Assembly: GCF_008727875.1 (NCBI RefSeq)
Contig: NZ_VTWS01000005.1
Span: 310,001-374,000 of the forward strand
Reading direction: 5' to 3'
DNA: 64,000 bases
Source of the DNA: Larkinella humicola
GTDB lineage: Bacteria; Bacteroidota; Bacteroidia; Cytophagales; Spirosomataceae
Shown: one piece after another, positions 40,642-48,949 of the stretch
Layout: every line of letters starts with the position of its first letter
Position numbering within the stretch: position 1 is the stretch's first letter
Program-made: the position numbers and the translations under genes
The notes under the pieces: model-generated
The model's input: only the letters and a program-made list of their open reading frames with translations
Database searches by the model: none
Told to the model about the DNA's origin: nothing

Positions 40642-42141
40642 TTACGCCAGAACCGATTTGACCACCTTCCCGGCCACATCCGTCAGCCGGAAGGGACGCC
40701 CCTGAAACTGGTACGTCAGCTTGGAATGGTCGAAGCCGAGCAGGTGTAGAATCGTAGCCTGCAGGTCGTGGACGTGAACTTTATCTTTCACGGCATAATA
40801 GCCAATCGGGTCGGTTTCGCCATAACTGAAACCGCGTTTGACCCCACCCCCTGCCATCCAGACGGTGAACGCATCGAGGTGATGGTCGCGGCCCATGAAC
40901 GGCAACGTCTGGCCGTCGCGGTTTTCCTGCATGGGCGTCCGGCCAAATTCTCCGCCCCAGACCACCAGCGTTTCGTCGAGCAAACCGCGTTGTTTCAGGT
41001 CGTTCAGCAAGGCCGTCACTGCCTGATCCGAGGTCGTGCATTTGTCCCGCAAACCGGTTTCAATCGAACCGTCCTTGCTGGTTCCGTGCGTGTCCCAACC
41101 CCAGTCGAAAAGCTGGACAAACCGCACACCGCGCTCAATTAGTCGTCTTGACAACAGACAGTTCCGGGCAAACGAACCCTTATTCGGGTCAACACCGTAG
41201 GCATTCAGAATGTATTCCGGTTCGCTCTTGATGTCCATCGCATCCGGCACCGACATCTGCATCTTGAACGCCATTTCGTATTGCGAAATCCGGGTCAGAA
41301 TTTCCGGATCTTTCACGTCGTCGTACTGCTGCTGGTTGATGTCGTTGATCGCTTCGATGGTTTGTTTCCGAATGTCGCGGTTCATGCCCTTCGGATCGGA
41401 AACGTACAAAACCGGGTCCCCGTCGGTGCGGCACTGAACGCCCTGGTACACCGTCGGCAGAAAACCGCTGCCCCAGACCGACTTGCCCGCATCCGGTTGT
41501 TTCCCGCCCGACGCCAGCACGATGAATCCCGGCAAATTATCATTTTCGGACCCCAGCCCGTAGGTCACCCACGAGCCAATGCTTGGCCGCCCCAGCCGGG
41601 CCGCGCCGGTGTGCATCAGCAACTGCGCCGGGGCGTGGTTGAACTGGTCGGTATGCATAGACTTGATGAACGTGATCTCATCAGCCACGGTTTGCAAATG
41701 CGGCAGATAATCGGAAATCCAGGCACCCGACTGGCCGTGTTGCGCAAACTTGCCCTGCGGCCCGAGCATCTTGGGAACGCCCCGGATAAAGGCGAATTTC
41801 TTGCCTTCCAGCAATTCCTGCGGACAGTCTTTGCCGTGGTATTTCACCAGTTCCGGTTTGTAATCGAACAACTCCAGTTGCGAGGGCGAGCCCGCCATGT
41901 GGATGTAAATCACCCGCTTGGCTTTCGGCGAAAACTGCGAGGGGCGTGGCGTCATTGGCTCACCCGAAGCAGATGACGCGCTGAGTGCCGTTTTCTCTTC
42001 CTTGCCACCGAAAAAACCGCAACTGGTCAGGGTCGACCCCAGGGCCATCGCGCCCAGACCGGTGGTGCAGGTGTGCAGAAAATGCCGCCGGGTTTCGCGT
42101 TGCAAAGCCGCTTCCTGGAGTTCTTTGAGGAGTTTGTTCAT
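40642..42141 (-). CDS. DUF1501 domain-containing protein (sulfatase-fold)
   Basis: A 499-residue protein. It has a Tat-like signal (RRHFLHTCTTGLGAMALGST) with a possible lipobox (LTSC). The DUF1501 domain shares the alkaline-phosphatase/sulfatase fold: RVIYIHMAGSPSQLELFDYK, LMHTGAARLGRPSIGSWVTY, RGVRFVQLFDWGWDTHG, TLVVWGGEFGRTPMQENRDG and GRDHHLDAFTVWMAGGGVKR. The formylglycine Cys of true sulfatases is not visible. The gene follows the DUF1549/DUF1553 cytochrome gene with a 6-bp gap. This two-gene pair is very common in Planctomycetes and occurs in some Bacteroidota; its biochemical role is unknown. Confidence 0.95.
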   Translation of the reverse strand: MNKLLKELQEAALQRETRRHFLHTCTTGLGAMALGSTLTSCGFFGGKEEKTALSASSASGEPMTPRPSQFSPKAKRVIYIHMAGSPSQLELFDYKPELVKYHGKDCPQELLEGKKFAFIRGVPKMLGPQGKFAQHGQSGAWISDYLPHLQTVADEITFIKSMHTDQFNHAPAQLLMHTGAARLGRPSIGSWVTYGLGSENDNLPGFIVLASGGKQPDAGKSVWGSGFLPTVYQGVQCRTDGDPVLYVSDPKGMNRDIRKQTIEAINDINQQQYDDVKDPEILTRISQYEMAFKMQMSVPDAMDIKSEPEYILNAYGVDPNKGSFARNCLLSRRLIERGVRFVQLFDWGWDTHGTSKDGSIETGLRDKCTTSDQAVTALLNDLKQRGLLDETLVVWGGEFGRTPMQENRDGQTLPFMGRDHHLDAFTVWMAGGGVKRGFSYGETDPIGYYAVKDKVHVHDLQATILHLLGFDHSKLTYQFQGRPFRLTDVAGKVVKSVLA

Positions 42142-42147
42142 CGGATT

Positions 42148-44892
42148 TTATTCTTTCGTAATCACTTCATCCAAATTCAGCATCGTATTGGCCGTCACGG
42201 TCAGAGCCGCCAGTTGGGGCGTCGCTTCCTCGCAGGACAAGAGTTGGTGGGCATCTTCCGGATGCTGGCGATAATAGGTTTCGGTATTTCGGTACAATCG
42301 GGTCAAAACCGCCAGTTTTTTCGGCGTCAGATCCCGCAGCATCACCAGTCGAAATCCAGCCTGAATCTGCTGTTCGGGTGTTTTTCCGCGCAGTTTCATC
42401 GTCTCGGCCAACCGCTGGGCGGCTTCCACATACACCGGGTCGTTGAGCGTCACCAGTGCCTGCAATGGCGTGTTGGTGCGCAACCGGCGCAACTGGCAAA
42501 ACTCCCGGCTGGGGCTGTCGAAGGTAATCATCGACGGATAGGGCGCGGTTCGTTTCCAGTAGGTATACAACGCCCGGCGATAGCGGTCTTCGCCTTCGCT
42601 CAGCTTCCAGGATTCGCCACTGTAGGGCGATTGCCAGATGCCGTCGGGCTGGGGCGGCATCACACTGGGACCGTATAACTTGCTGCTTAACAGGCCCGTA
42701 ACCGCCAGCGCCTGATCCCGAACCTGCTCGGCGGCTAGCCGGACGCGGGGCCCACGCGCCAGCAATTTGTTGTAGGGATCTTTCGCCAGCAGCTCCGGCG
42801 CTACTTCGGAATGTTGGCGATAGGTAGCCGAAACCACGATTTTCTTCAGTAATTTCTTGACACTCCAGTGATCGGTTTCCATGAAATCAACGGCCATCCA
42901 ATCCAGCAATTCGCGGTGCGTTGGCTGAATACCCTGGGTTCCGACGTCCTCGACGGTTTCGACAATGCCGGTTCCGAACAACTGTTCCCAAAACCGGTTG
43001 ACGGCCACCCGCGCCGTCAGCGGATGTTCGCGGCTCACCATCCATTTGGCCAGGCCTAAGCGGTTTTTAGGCAATTCTTTTGCCATTGGCGGAAGCGATT
43101 TCGGCACGTCGGGTTTCACTTCCTTGCCCTTCACCAGCCAGTTGCCCCGCTCGAAAACGTGGGTTTTTCGGGCCAGATCACCGGTTCCGTCCTGCATGAT
43201 GGGCGTCGATTCGGGCCTGGTATTCAAAATTTCCGCCAGTTTCAGATCCATCTCGCCTAATTCCGTTGCGGGTTGATGGGGCAGTGCGGGTTGAAACGAT
43301 ACCCATCTGATCTGGACCCAATCTTTCGGCGTTTCCGGGCTGGTCAGCGTCAGATAAAGATCATGGCGGCCCGAAACCGGCGGAAGCGCAAAAATCATGG
43401 TGGTGTCGCGGCCGGTAGGCGTCGGCGAGCTCATCAAAACCGGGCCGGTCGGGCTATCCTGGTGCAGGGTCAGAACGGCGTTTTTGGCCTTTGTTCCCCA
43501 TTGCATAATCAGGCGGTTTCTGCCCGTCAGGTCGATGTTTTTAATCCGCCCCGAACCGCCATCCTGCACCCCGAAAAATTTGGCATCAATCAGCGACGCG
43601 TTGACGTACTGATCGAAATCGTGCGAGTTGATTTTGGGTTCGGTAATCCGGACGAATTTCATTACGTCCTGCGCCTGCCGGGGCTGCTTCACATGCCCTT
43701 TCAGCCAGCTATTCAAGGCCTGAACTTTTAGCGAATCTTCCTTTTTGTAAAACCGTAGGGTCGGGGTTTCGGTCGTCACATCCTCGTCGCGGGCGTTGTT
43801 GAAAAACGCCAGGTACTTGTAATATTCTTCGTGGACAAATGGATCGTAGGGGTGGGTGTGGCACTGCACACAGCCAAAGGTGGTTCCCTGCCAGACGTCC
43901 CAGGTCGTATTGACGCGGTCCATTACGGCAGCCACGCGAAACTCTTCGTCCTGCGTTCCACCTTCGTCGTTGGTCATCGTGTTGCGGTGAAAACCGGTCG
44001 CAATCAATTGGTCGTCCGTCGGGTTGGGCAATAAATCACCGGCCAGTTGTTCGACGGTAAACTGATCGAACGGTTTGTCCTGATTGAAGGCTTTGATGAG
44101 CCAGTCGCGGTACCGCCAGATGGTTCGTCCCGGATCGCGTTCATACCCTTTCGTGTCGGCGTAGCGGGCCAGATCGAGCCACATGCCCGTCCAGCGTTCG
44201 CCGTAGGCCGGAGAAGCCAGCAGCCGGTCGACCACCTTTTCGTAGGCATTCGGGGAAGTATCGGCGACAAAATCAGCGACCTCTTTTTCAGTCGGCGGCA
44301 AACCGGTCAGGTCGAGCGACACCCGGCGGATCAGCGTGGCTTTGTCGGCTTCGGGCGATGGTTTCAGCCCTTCCGGTTTCAGTTTATCCAGCACAAAATG
44401 GTCGATTTCATTTTTCGCCCAGTTCAGTTCGTCATTTTCAACGATGCCGAGTCGCGACCAGAATGTGCCGATGTTCGGAACGTCCGGTTTTTCAACGGTT
44501 TGGTACGCCCAGTGATCGCCCCATTCGGCGCCTTGGTCAATCCATTTCCGCAGCAGGTCGATTTCTTCCGGTTTGAGAGGAGGGGCTTCCAGCGGCATCC
44601 GTTCATCGTGGTCGGTGAGCGTCAACCGGCGGATCAGTTCGCTGGCATCGGCATCGCCCGGCACAATGGCCAGTTTCCCGGATTTGGCCGGTGCGAGGGC
44701 TTCGTGTTTGAAGAGTAAACTATAGTTCGATGCCTTTTTGACGCCCCCGTGGCAGGCAATGCAGTTTTTGTTAAGCAGCGGTTTGATCTGGGTATTAAAA
44801 TCCACCTTATCCTCGAAGATTCCGAGGAACGAAGAAAGCGTAAGCGCAACCACCACGGCCAACCCGCCAACCACCAGGAGTTGAGGTTTCAT
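42148..44892 (-). CDS. Cytochrome c (PSCyt1), DUF1549 and DUF1553 multidomain protein
   Basis: A 914-residue exported protein with an N-terminal hydrophobic anchor (LLVVGGLAVVVALTLSSFLG). Next comes a PSCyt1 haem-c site (NCIACHGGVKKASNY, about residues 42-56), then DUF1549 (HFVLDKLKPEGLKPSPEADK, VSLDLTGLPPT, YGERWTGMWLDLARYADTKG). A second CxxCH (GCVQCHTHPYDP) lies near residue 344. A central beta-sandwich/CBM-like region (about 440-545) is followed by DUF1553 (AVNRFWEQLFGTGIVETVED, ELLDWMAVDF, RRLRTNTPLQALVTLNDPVY). Two CxxCH motifs imply covalent haem and redox activity in the periplasm. It pairs with the DUF1501 protein. No substrate is known. Confidence 0.94.
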   Translation of the reverse strand: MKPQLLVVGGLAVVVALTLSSFLGIFEDKVDFNTQIKPLLNKNCIACHGGVKKASNYSLLFKHEALAPAKSGKLAIVPGDADASELIRRLTLTDHDERMPLEAPPLKPEEIDLLRKWIDQGAEWGDHWAYQTVEKPDVPNIGTFWSRLGIVENDELNWAKNEIDHFVLDKLKPEGLKPSPEADKATLIRRVSLDLTGLPPTEKEVADFVADTSPNAYEKVVDRLLASPAYGERWTGMWLDLARYADTKGYERDPGRTIWRYRDWLIKAFNQDKPFDQFTVEQLAGDLLPNPTDDQLIATGFHRNTMTNDEGGTQDEEFRVAAVMDRVNTTWDVWQGTTFGCVQCHTHPYDPFVHEEYYKYLAFFNNARDEDVTTETPTLRFYKKEDSLKVQALNSWLKGHVKQPRQAQDVMKFVRITEPKINSHDFDQYVNASLIDAKFFGVQDGGSGRIKNIDLTGRNRLIMQWGTKAKNAVLTLHQDSPTGPVLMSSPTPTGRDTTMIFALPPVSGRHDLYLTLTSPETPKDWVQIRWVSFQPALPHQPATELGEMDLKLAEILNTRPESTPIMQDGTGDLARKTHVFERGNWLVKGKEVKPDVPKSLPPMAKELPKNRLGLAKWMVSREHPLTARVAVNRFWEQLFGTGIVETVEDVGTQGIQPTHRELLDWMAVDFMETDHWSVKKLLKKIVVSATYRQHSEVAPELLAKDPYNKLLARGPRVRLAAEQVRDQALAVTGLLSSKLYGPSVMPPQPDGIWQSPYSGESWKLSEGEDRYRRALYTYWKRTAPYPSMITFDSPSREFCQLRRLRTNTPLQALVTLNDPVYVEAAQRLAETMKLRGKTPEQQIQAGFRLVMLRDLTPKKLAVLTRLYRNTETYYRQHPEDAHQLLSCEEATPQLAALTVTANTMLNLDEVITKE

Positions 44893-45050
44893 AAGTAAAA
44901 GTTCAGGTTTCTGGGTTTCGACTCCTTATAAAGAGTCGAAAAAGGAAATGTATTGAAATCTACTACAAAAATTAGAAAATTTCCGGACTTTTCCGCGTTA
45001 AAACTGGATCATTGTTACCTTCCAGCCTATTTAAGCCCGAAGGGTGCTCT

Positions 45051-45140
45051 ATGGATAACCCCGGATGCAATCCGGGGCTGCGGGCTGCGACGGCTGATGG
45101 TCGATCACCTGAGCCCCGGATAGCATCCGGGGTTATCCAT
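45051..45140. repeat. Inverted-repeat element, family 2 copy 2 (29-bp arms)
   Basis: Arms at 45051-45079 and 45112-45140 pair over 29 bp with one mismatch. The inner sequence GATAACCCCGGATGCAATCC is the same as in the copy at 30036-30160, but here the flank is ATG instead of GTTGACTGTT, and its complement CAT is on the other side. The 32-base centre also differs from copy 1. It lies 20 bp downstream of the permease stop codon (minus strand). Confidence 0.88.
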
Positions 45141-45160
45141 ACTTATAATTTGTCCGGTTT

Positions 45161-47548
45161 TTACTCGCTGCGTAAACTTTCCACCGGGTTGGTCAGGGCG
45201 GCTTTCACACTTTGGAAACACACGGTCAGGAAGGCAATGATCAGAGAAACCATGCCCGCCAGCGCAAATACCCACCAGACCGGGTCCAGCTTGTATTCAA
45301 AATTCTGCAGCCACTGGCTCATCGCGTACCACGCAATGGGTGAAGCAATTACGATGGCGATGAATACCAGTTTTAAAAAGTCTTTCGACAACAACAGCAC
45401 GATGCTGGCCACCGATGCGCCCAGCACTTTGCGAACGCCAATTTCTTTGGTGCGTTGCTCGGCCGCAAAGGCCGTCAGACCAAACAGCCCCAGACAGGCA
45501 ATCAACACCGCCAGAATCGTGAAGGTCAGCAGGATTTGGCCCTGTTTCTGTTCCGCTTTGTACTGCTGTGAAAAGTTTTCATCCAGAAAATGAAAGTCAA
45601 GCGTATTGGCCGGATCGAAGGTTTGGTAGACCGACCGGATGTAGGCCAGGGCTTCGGTTACTTTCGTGGGTTGAATCCGAACATAGACATTGTCTTTCTC
45701 AAAAGGAGCGGGCATCTGCAGCACCAGCGGCTCGATTTTATGCTGAAGCGAATAGGTATGAAAATCCTTGACAACGCCCACCACCCGGGCTTCGGCCGTG
45801 TGCTTTTCCTGATCGATGTAGTATTTCACCCGCTTGCCGACGGGTTCTTTCCAGCCGAGTTGCTTCACCAGCGTTTCGTTGACCAAAACGGCACCGAACA
45901 GGTCGCTTTTGAACGATTCAGAAAAGTTTCGTCCGTTCAGCAGTTTAATTTCCAGGGTCTTGAGGTAGTCCGAATCGACCGAAAATTTCTGGACAACCTG
46001 CGTACTGGCTGCAATCGCCCCGTTTTGCTCAAAAAACATCCCGTTACCACCGATGTTATTGTTACCAATCGGATTGCTGGCGGCCGACGCACTCTGTATC
46101 AACGGGTTTCGCAGCAGGGCCTCTTTGAGTGCCTCGACGCGCTGGCGGGTTTCGTCACTGCTGATGTGAAAGGTGAGCACCTGTTCTTTGTTGAACCCCA
46201 AATCCTTGTGCATCACAAACTCCATTTGCCGGTACACAATGCCGGAGCAGGCAATCAGCGCAATCGTGGCCACAAACTGAAACACGACCAGCGATTGCTT
46301 AAAAAAGTTGCTGCCCGATTGGGACCCAACCTGCCCCCGCAGAGCCGCTGTAGGCCGAAAACCCGACAGCATCAACGCCGGATAGAGACCGCTCAACGCA
46401 CCCAGAGCCAGCGAAAGGCCACCAACCACCAGGACCGTAGTCGGTCCATCGGGAATCGACAGCGACTTATCGGCCAATTGATTGAAAAAAGGTAAGGCGA
46501 TCATCACCACGCCCGTACTAACCAAACCTGCCAGGAACGTCATGAGCATCGACTCGGTCAGAAATTGCCCGATGAGCTGCTGCCGATACGATCCGATGGC
46601 TTTCCGAACGCCGACCTCACGGGTCCGTTTCAGGGAGCGGGCGGTGTATAAATTCACGTAGTTGATGCAGGCAATCAGCAGAATCAGGGCCGCCACGACC
46701 GCAAATATGGACACCGTCCGCGCGTTACCGTTCGGGCTGATTTCATAGTCGAGCTGCGAGTGGAGGTGAATCGACCTGAGCGGCTGGAGTTCCATGCGGT
46801 AATTCACCCCTTCCCCCAGTTCTTTTTTCAGGTATTTCTGGTAAAAACCGGGTAGCTTGGCTTCCAGCGTTTTGGAGTTGCTTCCTTCGGTCAACAGCAG
46901 GTAGGTATAGAGTTCGAAACTCTGCCAGCCGCTGGTATAATTGGTTGGCAGCGAGCGCAAGGCCTTGAACTGCAAGTGCGAATTGGCCGGTATATCGTCA
47001 ATCACCCCCGTAACGGTATTGGGAAAATGGTTGCTGAACTCAACGACTTTTCCAACCGCTTTTTGGGCATCGCCGAACAGATTTTCGGCAACGCTCTTCG
47101 TCAGGACGATGCTTTGCGGTTTACTCAGCGCCGAAGCCGGATCGCCATACAGAAACGGAAATGTAAACACCTCAAATACCGACGGGTCGGTGAAAAAGAT
47201 GTTGCCGACCTCAATTTTTTTGTCGTTGAACGTAATCTGTCCACCACCTTCGGTGCTGAACCGAACAGCCTTTTCAACTTCCGGGTATTCGTTTTTCAAG
47301 GCGGGGCCATACGGCGCGGAAGTCGGGGCGAGTTTGAGGTTTCCACCGGGCCACTGGGCATAATGAACCACCCGGACGATGCGGTCCGCTTTGGTATGAA
47401 AACGATCGTAGCTCCATTCATCCAGGACGTACAGCGCCATCAACCCTACCGCAGCCATCCCAATTCCCAGTCCGACGACGTTGAGACCGCTGAACAGCTT
47501 GTTTTTCCAGAAGGTCCGAATCGTGATTTTGATATAATTGCGTAGCAT
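45161..47548 (-). CDS. MacB/FtsX-type ABC transporter permease
   Basis: A 795-residue permease with two FtsX halves, the architecture common in Cytophagales. The N-terminus is MLRNYIKITIRTFWKNKLFS with the first membrane helix. A large MacB periplasmic core domain (about 50-240) follows, then three helices (ALILLIACINYVNLYTARSL), the mid-protein loop with FRPTAALRGQV, a second periplasmic domain and the last three helices (ILAVLIACLGLFGLTAFAAE, EIGVRKVLGASVASIVLLLS, FALAGMVSLIIAFLTVCFQS). It would use a separate ATPase, not encoded next to it. Such proteins move lipoproteins, peptides or drugs, or transmit mechanical signals. Substrate unknown. Confidence 0.94.
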   Translation of the reverse strand: MLRNYIKITIRTFWKNKLFSGLNVVGLGIGMAAVGLMALYVLDEWSYDRFHTKADRIVRVVHYAQWPGGNLKLAPTSAPYGPALKNEYPEVEKAVRFSTEGGGQITFNDKKIEVGNIFFTDPSVFEVFTFPFLYGDPASALSKPQSIVLTKSVAENLFGDAQKAVGKVVEFSNHFPNTVTGVIDDIPANSHLQFKALRSLPTNYTSGWQSFELYTYLLLTEGSNSKTLEAKLPGFYQKYLKKELGEGVNYRMELQPLRSIHLHSQLDYEISPNGNARTVSIFAVVAALILLIACINYVNLYTARSLKRTREVGVRKAIGSYRQQLIGQFLTESMLMTFLAGLVSTGVVMIALPFFNQLADKSLSIPDGPTTVLVVGGLSLALGALSGLYPALMLSGFRPTAALRGQVGSQSGSNFFKQSLVVFQFVATIALIACSGIVYRQMEFVMHKDLGFNKEQVLTFHISSDETRQRVEALKEALLRNPLIQSASAASNPIGNNNIGGNGMFFEQNGAIAASTQVVQKFSVDSDYLKTLEIKLLNGRNFSESFKSDLFGAVLVNETLVKQLGWKEPVGKRVKYYIDQEKHTAEARVVGVVKDFHTYSLQHKIEPLVLQMPAPFEKDNVYVRIQPTKVTEALAYIRSVYQTFDPANTLDFHFLDENFSQQYKAEQKQGQILLTFTILAVLIACLGLFGLTAFAAEQRTKEIGVRKVLGASVASIVLLLSKDFLKLVFIAIVIASPIAWYAMSQWLQNFEYKLDPVWWVFALAGMVSLIIAFLTVCFQSVKAALTNPVESLRSE

Positions 47549-47743
47549 AATCGGTAACGGGTTGAAGGTTTAAGACGGAAGCTTATTAGAATCGAAGCCC
47601 GGGTCAGGCTGTATTATAGGCCATTCCAAAAGCCGTACCAAATAAATAATGCGTTCATTATCAATAAATACAAGCCCTTTCTTTGCTACGTTGTCCGCAA
47701 ATGGACGGTTGGATTGACCGCTGGCGGACAGGCACTCAAACCA

Positions 47744-48766
47744 TTACCGCACCGCCGGTTCCAGCAACCGGATCGTTCCGGCGTTGGCGTCCATTTCGGC
47801 TTCGATGCCCAGCGGGACGGTGAATTTGTGCGTAATGTGGCCGATCATGGCGCCCGAATACGCCGGTTTTTTCAGCGGAATAATGTGATCCCGAAAAACG
47901 TCTTCCAGCGTCAGCGAACCGTAGCCTTTGCCGGGCTCGCAGTCGGTGCATTTCCCGAAAACAAAACCGCTGATCTGATCGAGAACGCCCGCCAATTTGA
48001 GTTGCGTAATCATCCGGTCCATCCGGTAGACATCTTCCCCAATGTCTTCCAGAAACAGAAGGCTGTCTTTCCAGTCCGGCAGGTATTTTGATCCCATCAT
48101 GTGGCTCAAAACCGTCAGGTTACCGCCCACCAGCCGCCCGCGTGCTTTGCCGGGGTTCAACGTGTCAATCCGGTCTTTGACCTGCGTCAGCAAATCGCCC
48201 TTGTCGTGCGGATTGTCCATCAAAACCGCCTGGCCATCCATCAGCGTTTGCCGGAAATAGTTCACCGTGAACGGATTGAACGTCGCCGAACCCACCGGGC
48301 CGTGCATCGTCACCAAACCGGTTTGGGCGTAAATGCCCAGTAACAAGGCGGTTATGTCGCTATATCCGACCAGAATTTTCGGATTCCGCCGGATCAGGTT
48401 GTAATCGAGCAATGGCAACAGCCGGGCGCATCCCCAACCGCCGTGCATGGCCATGATGGCATTGACACTGGAATCAGCAAACATCGCGTTGAGGTCGGCG
48501 GCCCGGTCGGCGTCGGTCCCGGCGAGGTAGCCGTAGCGGTCGAAAACGTGTTTGGCAATGACGGTTTTGAACCCCAGTGCCTGCAACGATTCCACTGCGA
48601 CCTGCACCGTTTCGTGTGTGAAAGCCGGAGCCGCCGGGCCTACCAGCGCCACCGTATCGCCCGGTTTAAGCCGCGGGGGTTTGATCACGGAAAGCGGTGG
48701 GCGAAAAGCCGGGACGGCCGCAGCAGCGGTGAGCATTTGCAAAAAGTTTCGGCGGGAAAACGACAT
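47744..48766 (-). CDS. LD-carboxypeptidase (peptidase family S66), exported
   Basis: A 340-residue murein tetrapeptidase-type protein with a Tat-like leader (SRRNFLQMLTAAAAVPAF). Family S66 landmarks are PGDTVALVGPAAP, AIMAMHGGWGCARLLPLLDY, the nucleophile Ser in ILVGYSDITALLLGIYAQTG, TVHGP-like MHGPVGSATF, the acidic residue in FLEDIGEDVYRMDRMI, and the His in IGHITHKFTVPLGIEAEMDA. It removes the terminal D-Ala from L,D-linked muropeptides for cell-wall recycling. The classic enzyme is cytoplasmic; the leader here points to the periplasm, a pattern also seen in related Bacteroidota proteins. Confidence 0.93.
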   Translation of the reverse strand: MSFSRRNFLQMLTAAAAVPAFRPPLSVIKPPRLKPGDTVALVGPAAPAFTHETVQVAVESLQALGFKTVIAKHVFDRYGYLAGTDADRAADLNAMFADSSVNAIMAMHGGWGCARLLPLLDYNLIRRNPKILVGYSDITALLLGIYAQTGLVTMHGPVGSATFNPFTVNYFRQTLMDGQAVLMDNPHDKGDLLTQVKDRIDTLNPGKARGRLVGGNLTVLSHMMGSKYLPDWKDSLLFLEDIGEDVYRMDRMITQLKLAGVLDQISGFVFGKCTDCEPGKGYGSLTLEDVFRDHIIPLKKPAYSGAMIGHITHKFTVPLGIEAEMDANAGTIRLLEPAVR

Positions 48767-48949
48767 GGGACGGAAACGAGTAGTAGGAATTGCGGTAAAA
48801 AGAGTACCAAGATAAACCAGAATACAACGCGATTCCTTAATTTAGATCGCATTCGGTATTTTTAAAAAATTTTAAAATATTTTTATTGGTGTTACGAATA
48901 AGTATACCGAATTTTGCCGCACCGCACGAACCACAATCTACCATTCGTT

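Noticed and set aside
42148-44892. Lateral-transfer island for the DUF1549/DUF1553 pair
   Set aside because: Base composition and codon use look the same by eye as in the neighbours, and no integrase or repeat boundary is seen. Transfer would need a phylogeny.
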